A stretch of DNA of 5,639 nucleotides. It comes from Halomonas sp. GTDB lineage: Bacteria; Pseudomonadota; Gammaproteobacteria; Pseudomonadales; Halomonadaceae. Under the pieces are notes generated by a model. That model searched no databases. It was not told the DNA's origin and worked only from the letters and a program-made list of their open reading frames with translations. A program made the position numbers and the translations under genes. The stretch is from assembly GCA_007116835.1 (NCBI GenBank), contig SKHS01000269.1, forward strand, positions 1-5,639, written 5' to 3'. Positions 1-5,631 of the stretch are shown here, in pieces. Positions within the stretch are counted from its first letter, which is position 1; every line of letters begins with the position of its first letter.

Positions 1-117
1 TTTAAAGAGGAGTGCAGTGTTGTTTGAAAGATGAAGCGGACGTTAGGTGTGTATAGTTTTTGTATAAAATTATCAAATTGAGTAAGCTGTCAGAAAGTAA
101 TTAATGAGGCGGTTTCC
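1..117 (+). promoter_or_regulatory. 5' leader and probable promoter region of the ABC1 kinase gene
   Basis: This AT-rich stretch has no convincing gene. Two -10-like hexamers are visible, TATAGT at 52-57 and TATAAA at 63-68, but neither has a good -35 at 16-18 bp, so the promoter is only inferred. A GAGG ribosome binding site at 106-109 lies 8 nt before the ATG at 118. An in-frame TGA at 79-81 with no start codon between it and 118 fixes the start of the downstream gene. Confidence 0.35.
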
Positions 118-1365
118 ATGCGCGAACGCGGTAGAACACGACGTTTATTAGGGTTAGGTGCCCGCACAGGCGGGGCGCTGTTGAAAACCCGCCTAGGTGG
201 CCAAGCTGATTGGCGTGGGCTGGGTGAAGCGCTGTTTGAAGGGCTTTCGGAACTGAAAGGCCCGGCCATGAAGCTGGCGCAAATTATGTCTCAGTGGGAT
301 GACTTGTTGCCCCCAGATTTAGCGAACGAACTCGCTCGCCTGCAGCGTCAAGCAGAACCCATGCCGTGGCCGCGTATTCATGAAGCATTGGTGCTTCAGT
401 ATGGCGATATTGATCACTATTTTAGCGATATTGAAGAGCGCCCGTTTGCCAGCGCTTCCATGGGGCAGGTGCATAAAGCAATCACCCTGGCAGGCGAAAC
501 CGTTGTTCTAAAAGTGCAGTATCCAGGCTTGGCGGATGTGCTGGAAAGCGATCTGAAGCAGGTTAGGCGTATTATGAGCCTTGGTCGCTGGTTCAAAGTG
601 CCCCAGGCAAGGTTAGATGCACTGTTTGAAGAGTTGGCCGCGGGGCTGCGTGACGAGTTGGATTACCACGCTGAAGCTAACGCGCTTGCCCGCTATCGCG
701 AGCGTTATCAGGATAACCCCCAGTTGGTTATACCTGAGCCGCTGTTTGAGCTTTCCGGCCAGCATGTGTTGGCGATGCGCTATGTGGGCGGCACGCCGCT
801 TCGGGAGTTAGAAAGCACCGATGATGCCACTCGCCAAAAAGTTGCGGTAGCACTGGCTGATTGGATTACCGAGGAGCTGTTTACCTACGGTGAGCTGCAC
901 GCTGACCCCCATGCCGGTAACTTTGCTGCAGATGCAGAAGGGCGCTTGGTGATCTACGACTTCGGTGCGGTTATTCCCGTGCCGGAAGCGCGCCTAAAAG
1001 CCATGATGCAGCTGCTAGATGCCACGCTCGGCCAAGACCCCATGGCCATGGACGACGCGCTCATGAAAATGGGTGGCCGCCAGGGGCAGGGAGCACCGCT
1101 GGCGCTTTATCGGGAGTCTGCAGAGTGCGTATCGCCGCTGTTTGCCCCAGGTGAGCAGGACTTCAGCGATGTGCGGGTACACCGCCGCTTGCGCGAGCTA
1201 ACGCCAAAAGTGTGGGCCGCCATGGATCGCCTACAACCACCTGCAGACACGCTGCTGCTTTCCCGTGCGCTTAATGGCCATTACTGGAATCTTGTACGCC
1301 TGAAAGCACGACTGGATATGCACTCCCGTACTGAGCCACTGCTCGCTTGGGCCCGTAGACCCTAA
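118..1365 (+). CDS. ABC1/UbiB/ADCK-family atypical kinase (AarF-like), soluble type
   Basis: This 415-residue protein belongs to the ABC1 (UbiB, ADCK, COQ8) family of atypical protein-kinase-like ATPases, linked in characterised members to ubiquinone synthesis and lipid homeostasis. Visible motifs in order: a basic N-terminus; a KxGQ-type motif as KLAQ at 52-55; the alanine-rich loop ASAS at 111-114 followed by MGQVH, which replaces the glycine-rich loop of ordinary kinases; the ATP-site lysine K132 in VVLKVQ; an acidic cluster around E180-E186; the catalytic loop HADPHAGN at 261-268 (D263, N268); and the metal-binding DFG at 281-283. All core residues are present, so it should be active. E. 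coli UbiB is about 546 residues and has C-terminal membrane helices; this protein lacks them, so it is probably a cytosolic or peripheral paralogue rather than UbiB itself. ATG 118 has a GAGG site 8 nt upstream. The family call is firm; the substrate is unknown. Confidence 0.9.
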   Translation: MRERGRTRRLLGLGARTGGALLKTRLGGQADWRGLGEALFEGLSELKGPAMKLAQIMSQWDDLLPPDLANELARLQRQAEPMPWPRIHEALVLQYGDIDHYFSDIEERPFASASMGQVHKAITLAGETVVLKVQYPGLADVLESDLKQVRRIMSLGRWFKVPQARLDALFEELAAGLRDELDYHAEANALARYRERYQDNPQLVIPEPLFELSGQHVLAMRYVGGTPLRELESTDDATRQKVAVALADWITEELFTYGELHADPHAGNFAADAEGRLVIYDFGAVIPVPEARLKAMMQLLDATLGQDPMAMDDALMKMGGRQGQGAPLALYRESAECVSPLFAPGEQDFSDVRVHRRLRELTPKVWAAMDRLQPPADTLLLSRALNGHYWNLVRLKARLDMHSRTEPLLAWARRP

Positions 1366-1403
1366 CCAATTGCCACTGCGGGAGCACTGCCAACCATGTT
1401 AAA

Positions 1404-1422
1404 CTATTGCGCTTTTCAATAG
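1404..1422 (+). other. Small inverted repeat in the gap between the kinase and SEC-C genes
   Basis: CTATTG at 1404-1409 and CAATAG at 1417-1422 form a perfect 6 bp stem with a 7 nt loop (CGCTTTT). The stem is AT-rich and no T-run follows, so it is not a convincing terminator. It could be an operator-like palindrome or chance. A weak extended -10 (TG-T-TAAACT, 1397-1405) lies beside it, so the downstream gene might have its own promoter, but no -35 at proper spacing is visible. Confidence 0.25.
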
Positions 1423-1436
1423 CGTCATTAAGACAG

Positions 1437-1442
1437 TGGAGA
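1437..1442 (+). promoter_or_regulatory. Ribosome binding site that decides the start of the SEC-C gene
   Basis: TGGAGA at 1437-1442 contains GGAG at 1438-1441, 6 nt before ATG 1448. An alternative GTG start at 1436 would place this Shine-Dalgarno sequence inside the coding region and leave the GTG with no site of its own. ATG 1448 is therefore preferred, which removes four residues from the longest reading frame. Confidence 0.65.
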
Positions 1443-1447
1443 CGGCA

Positions 1448-3268
1448 ATGCTGGCGGTATGGGTCGATCAACTGCTGGGATTTGCCTCTGGGGCACTCTC
1501 GGCAATCAGGCAGCAAGAACACTACCCCGATTTTATGACATGGGTACGTGACAAAGGCGCGGAGGCATTTAATGGAAATGTCGCCACCGCTCAGGCGCTG
1601 GCACCTATTTTATGGTCCCAGACGCCGCTAGAACGTCTGGATTTTGCCAGTGAGCCCTTGGCAACCCCAGGGCGCAATGAGCCCTGCTGGTGCGACTCCG
1701 GACGCAAGTATAAGCAGTGCTGCTACCAAGTAGCGTTCCCTACGGACATTCCCGAGCAGATGATGTGGATGCTGTCGCTACGGGAATGGAAAGGGGCCAC
1801 GTTGAAAGCAGCGCTAGAGAGCCAGCAAGCGCCTCCTCAAGCGTTGCTGGAAGCGGGGCTGATTGCCGCTGAAAGTGGCCAAACCGGCCGTTCAATGCAG
1901 ATTCTTGAGTCGCTGTTTGATGGCAGCGATTGGTCGCGGCTACCGGAGCAGGCCGAGCCTGCTTTTGAAATCTTATTAGATATTTATCAAGAGCGTGGTT
2001 TTACCCGCAAGCGCGCGGACCTGCTTGATGAGGTTATGGAGCGTGGGCCGCTATTTTTGCGCGGCGTGGCGCTTGAACGGCTGTGCTTGATGCACCTGGA
2101 TAACGACGACCTAGACAGCGCTCGCGCGGCCTTCGTAAAAGCCCAGCAGGCACTGCCGGATTCACCGACGCTGGCGTACATTGAAGCCATGCTGCTGCTA
2201 CACGAAGGCCATGAAACCGAGGCCAAAGAGCGCGCTAACTTCTGGTACCGCCGCTTGGTTCGCCAGGGCGATTTAGACGAAGAGCAGCTTGAATTTCTAG
2301 CAGCACTAGCGGAAAACCCTGGTGCCACCTTGGCTGACCAGCTGCTGAGCGCCGAAGAAGATATGGCGACGCCGCTGGTGTCGTTGCAGGCGCTGTTGGC
2401 TGCATTGACGACAGCACCTAAGCTGGATATTCACCAGGATGAAGAGAGCGGCCGGCTGCTCTATAACACCACCGCTCGCGAAGAAACCCTGTTTGCCGCC
2501 TGGCACGAACAGTTCCAGGTATTGGTCGATGAAGACGTAGCGTTGGGGTTTCGCGATGATCCCTGGGGCAACGCAGTGGAGTGGATGTCAGCACTGTGCG
2601 CTCACCCGGAATGGCTCGACGCGCCCCAGGTGGTACAAGACCTGACGCTAGCGCTGACCAGTCGGTTTGGTAGCTTGCCGTGGATGGCGCCCGGTTTGTT
2701 AGAACCGTTGGCGTTACGCCTTTCCCGCTGGCTTGAACAGGCGCGTGCCGCAGGCGATGGCAGTTTGTGTTGGGATGATGCGGATAACGCCATACTGCTG
2801 CGGACTGGCTTGTCGCTGGTGGTGGGAATGGAGCGCGGTGCGCGTCAACACTCCCGCGAGTTGGCTGAAGAGCTGCTCGCTATCGATCAGGAAGATAGCC
2901 TGGGTTTGAGAGAGCTGGTGCTTGACCAACTGCTGCGCGACGACCGTAATGAAGAAGCGCTGGCGCTGACCGATGAGCCGCAAAAAGATGATGGCTCGTT
3001 GGAACTGGGACTATTGATGGGGCGCACGCTGGCGCTTTATCGCTTAGAAAAATACGACAGCGCCGAGGCGGCACTGGCCGAGGTGATGGCTCACAACCGT
3101 CATGCGCTGGAGTTAATCTGTGCCGAGAACCCACGGCCTTCTATGCCCCACGCGGATGGCCAGGTAGACCCTGGCTCCCGCGCGGAAGCTTGGCAGTATA
3201 GAACGCTGATGCGTGATCAGTGGCGCACCACCCCAGGGGCGCTGGCGTGGCTTGGCGCTCACCGCTAG
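1448..3268 (+). CDS. SEC-C zinc-motif protein with TPR-like alpha-helical repeats
   Basis: This 606-residue protein (610 if GTG 1436 is used) has no recognised enzymatic domain. Residues 1-73 are a helical N-terminus. Residues 74-92 are a SEC-C motif, PGRNEPCWCDSGRKYKQCC, with the zinc ligand pattern C-x-C-x8-C-C (C80, C82, C91, C92). SEC-C motifs are known from the SecA C-terminus, where they bind zinc and contact SecB or ribosomes, and as add-ons to many uncharacterised proteins. The remaining 500 residues are almost entirely amphipathic helices. TPR-like pairs are clearest around 205-266 (a LDSARAAFVKAQQALPDSP stretch) and 475-556 (LEKYDSAEAALAEV). This suggests a scaffold or adaptor. There is no signal peptide or membrane span, so it is probably cytoplasmic. 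The protein is acidic. It lies 82 bp downstream of the kinase gene on the same strand, so an operon is possible. The function is unknown; I infer protein-protein binding only. Confidence 0.82.
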   Translation: MLAVWVDQLLGFASGALSAIRQQEHYPDFMTWVRDKGAEAFNGNVATAQALAPILWSQTPLERLDFASEPLATPGRNEPCWCDSGRKYKQCCYQVAFPTDIPEQMMWMLSLREWKGATLKAALESQQAPPQALLEAGLIAAESGQTGRSMQILESLFDGSDWSRLPEQAEPAFEILLDIYQERGFTRKRADLLDEVMERGPLFLRGVALERLCLMHLDNDDLDSARAAFVKAQQALPDSPTLAYIEAMLLLHEGHETEAKERANFWYRRLVRQGDLDEEQLEFLAALAENPGATLADQLLSAEEDMATPLVSLQALLAALTTAPKLDIHQDEESGRLLYNTTAREETLFAAWHEQFQVLVDEDVALGFRDDPWGNAVEWMSALCAHPEWLDAPQVVQDLTLALTSRFGSLPWMAPGLLEPLALRLSRWLEQARAAGDGSLCWDDADNAILLRTGLSLVVGMERGARQHSRELAEELLAIDQEDSLGLRELVLDQLLRDDRNEEALALTDEPQKDDGSLELGLLMGRTLALYRLEKYDSAEAALAEVMAHNRHALELICAENPRPSMPHADGQVDPGSRAEAWQYRTLMRDQWRTTPGALAWLGAHR

Positions 3269-3272
3269 CCGT

Positions 3273-4643
3273 TTATGCGGTCGTTTTAATCATCGGCGCA
3301 GGTACCAGCTGCTTGTCTCGGCTTATCCATATTGCTAGCGCAATGGCGGGTAAGCCGAGTAGGGTTGCGACGATAAAGAACGTGGCGTATCCCTGAGCAG
3401 TAACCACTAACCCACCAAAGCCACTTAGAAACTTGCCCGGTAGCGTCATTAGCGATGAAAAGAGCGCATATTGAGTGGCGGTATACGCCCGCGAGGTTAG
3501 GCTGGAAAGAAAGGCAATAAAAACCGCACTGGCAAGGCCATTGGCCAGGTTGTCGCCGATAATCGCCATGACCAGCATGGGCAGCTGTTGGCCTGCGACG
3601 GCTAGCAGTGCGAATAGCAGATTGGTGAGGGTTGCGGCGGCGGCGCCAAAGATCAGCAGCGGCCCGATACCGTAGCGGGCCACCAGCAGCCCGCCAAGAA
3701 TACCGCCAGTAATGCTCATGGCAATGCCGAAAATATTGGTGACGTTGGCAATCGTGGCCAGCGAAAAGCCTAAGTCGATATACAGCGGGTTTGCCATAGA
3801 GGCCATCGCTAGGTCGCTAATTCGAAACACCGCGATAAACACTAAAATGCCCAATGCTTTGACGCCATAGCGACGAAAGAAGTCGGTAAAGGGGCACACA
3901 ATTGCGCCAATCACCCAGGCACCTAACCGGCGCAGTGCTTTAGGTTTACCACGGCTGGCGCGGATAAAGGCGCGTACTTTGGGTTCATGGATCAGTTGAA
4001 TCGACAGCGACGCGCGTTTGGGTTCTGGCCGAACAAGCACCGTAAGCACACCAATCCCCACTAACGCGGCCATGGTCAGATAGGCAACATTCCATGACGC
4101 CGCAGCGGCCACGTAGAGCGCCCCAGCACCGGCCGCCAGCAGTCCTGCCCGGTAGCCAATAATATAGGTAGAAGCCATCGCCGCCTGCATATCATCATCG
4201 GCAGACTCAATGCGGTAGGCGTCAATGGCAATGTCCTGGGTGGCCGAACCAAAGGCCACCAGCAGGGCAAAGGCGGCTACCCAGCCTAGATTGCCGACAG
4301 GGCTTAATCCCGCCAGACCGATTAAGCCCGCGACAATCATCCCTTGAGCAAGTAGCATCCAGCCGCGCCGTTGGCCAAACGTGCGGGTGAGGACAGGGAG
4401 TGCCAGTCGGTCAACAATAGGTGCCCAAAAAAACTTGATCGAGTAGAGCATGCCGATCCAGGCGAAAAAGCCGATGGCAGCCACTTCCACACCGTCGCTG
4501 CGTAACCACGCCGACAGCGTAGAAAAGACCAATAGGAAAGGCAGACCAGCAGAAAACCCTAAAAACAGCATGGTGATAACAGGTGCCCGCAAGTAAATAG
4601 CCAGTGCGGCCCGCCAGCTACGCAGGGGAGTTGGGGTTGGCAT
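3273..4643 (-). CDS. ampG: AmpG-family muropeptide permease (MFS transporter)
   Basis: AmpG imports GlcNAc-1,6-anhydroMurNAc peptides from the periplasm into the cytoplasm by proton-coupled transport, feeding cell-wall recycling and, in species with AmpR/AmpC, signalling beta-lactamase induction. This 456-residue protein has about twelve hydrophobic segments and the family signatures: GFSAGLPFLLVFSTLSAWL at 29-47, FFWAPIVDR at 71-79, the hallmark GSATQDIAIDAYRIE at 132-146, NPLYIDLGFS at 285-294, and QYALFSSLMTLPGK at 391-404. It is slightly shorter than E. coli AmpG (about 491 residues), mainly at the C-terminus. The start is placed at ATG 4643: GGAG at 4658-4655 lies 11 nt upstream, whereas the longer GTG start at 4655 overlaps that site and has none of its own. 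It converges on the SEC-C gene (4 bp gap) and diverges from the slyD-type gene. No ampC, ampR or other recycling gene is nearby. Confidence 0.9.
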   Translation of the reverse strand: MPTPTPLRSWRAALAIYLRAPVITMLFLGFSAGLPFLLVFSTLSAWLRSDGVEVAAIGFFAWIGMLYSIKFFWAPIVDRLALPVLTRTFGQRRGWMLLAQGMIVAGLIGLAGLSPVGNLGWVAAFALLVAFGSATQDIAIDAYRIESADDDMQAAMASTYIIGYRAGLLAAGAGALYVAAAASWNVAYLTMAALVGIGVLTVLVRPEPKRASLSIQLIHEPKVRAFIRASRGKPKALRRLGAWVIGAIVCPFTDFFRRYGVKALGILVFIAVFRISDLAMASMANPLYIDLGFSLATIANVTNIFGIAMSITGGILGGLLVARYGIGPLLIFGAAAATLTNLLFALLAVAGQQLPMLVMAIIGDNLANGLASAVFIAFLSSLTSRAYTATQYALFSSLMTLPGKFLSGFGGLVVTAQGYATFFIVATLLGLPAIALAIWISRDKQLVPAPMIKTTA

Positions 4644-4654
4644 GTGGGTTAACA

Positions 4655-4658
4655 CTCC
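4655..4658 (-). promoter_or_regulatory. Ribosome binding site of ampG
   Basis: On the minus strand GGAG (4658 down to 4655) precedes TG-TTAACCCAC and ATG 4643, a spacing of 11 nt, which is long but workable. It overlaps the alternative GTG codon at 4655-4653, which argues against that codon being the start. Confidence 0.5.
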
Positions 4659-4751
4659 AAAAAGAAAACGTCTACGTCAAGGCCCGCTAAAAAACCTGAC
4701 AGTGATAGACTAGGCTAGACATCCATGACAAAGCTAACAGCTTACCGGAGA
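4659..4751. promoter_or_regulatory. Divergent promoter region between ampG and the slyD-type gene
   Basis: The region must carry promoters in both directions. For ampG (minus strand), TTGTCA at 4731-4726 and TATCAC at 4707-4702 are separated by 18 bp and match 5 of 6 and 4 of 6 consensus bases, giving an expected start near 4695. For the plus strand, CTGACA at 4696-4701 resembles a -35, but no good -10 sits at 16-18 bp. The pentamer TAGAC occurs at 4706-4710 and 4716-4720, exactly 10 bp (about one helical turn) apart, within a CTAG-G-CTAG palindrome at 4710-4718. This could be a small operator or chance. Confidence 0.3.
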
Positions 4752-4761
4752 GGAGTTTTTC

Positions 4762-5280
4762 ATGTCGATCAAGGCACATCAGGTGGTGACTCTACACTAT
4801 GTTTTAAGCGATGTTCTAAGCGATGGAAGTACGCGTGTACTCGATGATTCTAACGCGCGGGAGAAGCCGCTGGAGTACCTGCACGGCCACGACAATATTT
4901 TACCCGGTTTAGAGCGCGCGCTCGATGGAAAAGAGGCAGGTGCTGAATTGCGAGTTACCCTAGCCCCAGTGGATGCTTATGGCATTCGCAATGAGGCGCT
5001 AGTGCAAGAAGTTACTCGCGCATCCTTTGGCAACGTGGCGCTGGAGCCTGGCAGTCGTTTTCAAACCGAAGGGGAGGCTGGCCCGCAAATTGTGACGGTG
5101 TTAAGTGTCGACGGCGATAAGGTAACGGTCGACACCAACCACCCGCTGGCAGGCAATACGCTGCGTTATAAAGTCAATATAGTAACGGTACGCGATGCGA
5201 CGCGTGCCGAGTTAGCGAAAGGTCACCCGTTGCCAGAAGGTACGGAGCACAGCAAAGTAGAAGACCGAAAAGTCCTTTAG
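4762..5280 (+). CDS. slyD: SlyD-type FKBP peptidyl-prolyl cis-trans isomerase
   Basis: This 172-residue protein catalyses proline cis-trans isomerisation and probably acts as a folding chaperone in the cytoplasm; no signal peptide is present. It has the split FKBP architecture of SlyD. The first FKBP segment, about 1-73, includes LEYLHGHDNILPGLERAL at 37-54 and the APVDAYG turn at 68-74. A substrate-binding insert-in-flap domain follows at about 75-121. The returning FKBP strand carries the signature NHPLAGNTL at 126-134. Unlike E. coli SlyD it lacks the long His/Cys-rich metal-binding tail; the C-terminus is a short charged stretch (EHSKVEDRKVL), so a nickel-delivery role is unlikely. E. coli FkpB is a more distant alternative: the YLHGH motif favours SlyD. 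ATG 4762 has a strong site, GGAGAGGAG at 4747-4755, 6 nt upstream. A four-residue tandem duplication sits near the N-terminus. Confidence 0.9.
   Translation: MSIKAHQVVTLHYVLSDVLSDGSTRVLDDSNAREKPLEYLHGHDNILPGLERALDGKEAGAELRVTLAPVDAYGIRNEALVQEVTRASFGNVALEPGSRFQTEGEAGPQIVTVLSVDGDKVTVDTNHPLAGNTLRYKVNIVTVRDATRAELAKGHPLPEGTEHSKVEDRKVL
4801..4824 (+). repeat. In-frame 12 bp tandem duplication inside the slyD-type gene
   Basis: GTTTTAAGCGAT (4801-4812) is followed directly by GTTCTAAGCGAT (4813-4824), differing at one base that is synonymous (Leu TTA versus CTA). It encodes VLSD-VLSD at residues 14-21, in the first beta-hairpin of the FKBP fold. Confidence 0.85.
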
Positions 5281-5290
5281 GTGCAAAAAA

Positions 5291-5304
5291 CTGACCCATA
5301 TCAA
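5291..5304 (+). promoter_or_regulatory. Distal FNR/ANR-like box
   Basis: CTGACCCATATCAA matches 8 of 10 defined positions of the FNR/ANR consensus TTGAT-N4-ATCAA, with a perfect right half-site. It is centred 50 bp upstream of a second similar box, and about 91 bp upstream of the start point predicted for the small membrane-protein gene. It lies only 10 bp after the slyD-type stop codon. Confidence 0.55.
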
Positions 5305-5340
5305 GTTCCTGATAGACCAAAAGCAACCCATTTAAAAAGC

Positions 5341-5354
5341 TTGACCCAGGTCAG
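5341..5354 (+). promoter_or_regulatory. Proximal FNR/ANR-like box
   Basis: TTGACCCAGGTCAG matches 7 of 10 defined positions of TTGAT-N4-ATCAA and keeps the core TGA/TCA contacts of both half-sites. Its centre at 5347.5 is about 41 bp upstream of the start site implied by the hexamer at 5376-5381, which is the class II FNR activation position. The TGAC-N4-GTCA core is itself a symmetric palindrome. Confidence 0.55.
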
Positions 5355-5375
5355 TTTCCCTTTCCGCTAACCCAG

Positions 5376-5381
5376 TACGAT
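5376..5381 (+). promoter_or_regulatory. Candidate -10 element of the small membrane-protein gene
   Basis: TACGAT matches 4 of 6 bases of TATAAT. It predicts transcription starting near 5388. No sigma-70 -35 lies at 17 bp, as expected for a promoter dependent on an activator bound at about -41. The resulting leader to ATG 5414 would be about 26 nt. Confidence 0.4.
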
Positions 5382-5413
5382 GGGGTCATACATTACGGCG
5401 GGAGGGATGCATC

Positions 5414-5539
5414 ATGTACTGGGACGATACTATTATTTTTGGTCTAGTCACTGTTGCGTTAATGATTGCCTTTATGATTGGTTGGGTTGGTTTTATTGTT
5501 CGTGACCATCTTCGTAAAGATGAGCGCAAAAAGCATTAA
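5414..5539 (+). CDS. ccoM: 41-residue single-span membrane protein, CcoM-like cbb3 oxidase subunit candidate
   Basis: ATG 5414 has a strong ribosome binding site, GGAGGG at 5401-5406, 7 nt upstream, and the frame ends at TAA 5537. The protein starts MYWDDTIIFG, has one hydrophobic helix at about residues 6-29 (GLVTVALMIAFMIGWVGFIV), and ends in a strongly basic tail (RDHLRKDERKKH). This orientation predicts the N-terminus outside and the C-terminus in the cytoplasm. CcoM, described as a short extra subunit of the cbb3-type cytochrome c oxidase of Pseudomonas stutzeri, has, as I recall it, the same plan: an aromatic-Asp-Asn start, a G-x-x-TV-x-LM-x-AF helix and an ending near aromatic-xx-W/R-KD. 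The similarity is from memory, not an alignment. Two FNR/ANR-like boxes upstream fit a microaerobic oxidase component. No ccoNOP genes are in the window; CcoM genes are known to lie away from them. A different small membrane protein remains possible. Confidence 0.62.
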   Translation: MYWDDTIIFGLVTVALMIAFMIGWVGFIVRDHLRKDERKKH

Positions 5540-5546
5540 CGTAATT

Positions 5547-5597
5547 ACTGTGTAACAGTCGTCAGGGGAGGGAGCTTACGTGTCACGTGAGCTTCCT
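5547..5597 (+). other. Two stem-loops in the 3' untranslated region of the small gene
   Basis: ACTGT/ACAGT (5547-5551 with 5555-5559) forms a 5 bp stem on a GTA loop. A much longer 13 bp stem pairs 5569-5581 with 5585-5597 on a 3 nt loop (GTC). Two of its pairs are G-U wobbles (5572 with 5594, 5577 with 5589), which keep the helix only in RNA read from the plus strand. The structure sits 3 nt before the intrinsic terminator. It may protect the messenger 3' end or form part of a small RNA. Confidence 0.5.
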
Positions 5598-5600
5598 GTT

Positions 5601-5631
5601 GCCGGCCCAAATGGGGGCCGGCTTTTTTTTT
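5601..5631 (+). terminator. Strong Rho-independent terminator
   Basis: GCCGGCCC at 5601-5608 pairs perfectly with GGGCCGGC at 5615-5622 around a 6 nt loop (AAATGG), followed by nine T residues at 5623-5631. The all-GC 8 bp stem and long T-run make it efficient on the plus strand. It ends the transcript of the small membrane-protein gene and possibly read-through from the slyD-type gene, which has no terminator of its own. Confidence 0.92.

Noticed and set aside
31..81. A 16-codon ATG frame upstream of the kinase gene, as a leader peptide
   Set aside because: There is no good Shine-Dalgarno sequence, no coding character, and it is too short to separate from chance.
1987..3134. Several minus-strand open frames opposite the SEC-C gene
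   Set aside because: They are antisense shadows of a well-supported coding frame in GC-rich DNA, with Ser/Arg-rich low-complexity translations and no ribosome binding sites.
3261..3287. Possible terminator between the convergent genes: ACCGC (3261-3265) pairing with GCGGT (3277-3281), followed by CG and TTTT
   Set aside because: A 5 bp stem on an 11 nt loop with only four T residues is too weak to call.
4696..4724. A sigma-70 promoter for the slyD-type gene with CTGACA as -35
   Set aside because: The hexamers at 16-18 bp spacing (such as GACATC or ACATCC) do not resemble TATAAT, so I could not define the promoter.
5281..5370. A 29-codon open extension in frame with the slyD-type gene, starting at a GTG right after its TAG stop (possible read-through or separate peptide)
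   Set aside because: No ribosome binding site precedes the GTG, a run of 29 open codons is expected by chance in roughly a quarter of cases, and the stretch is better explained by the two FNR-like boxes it contains.
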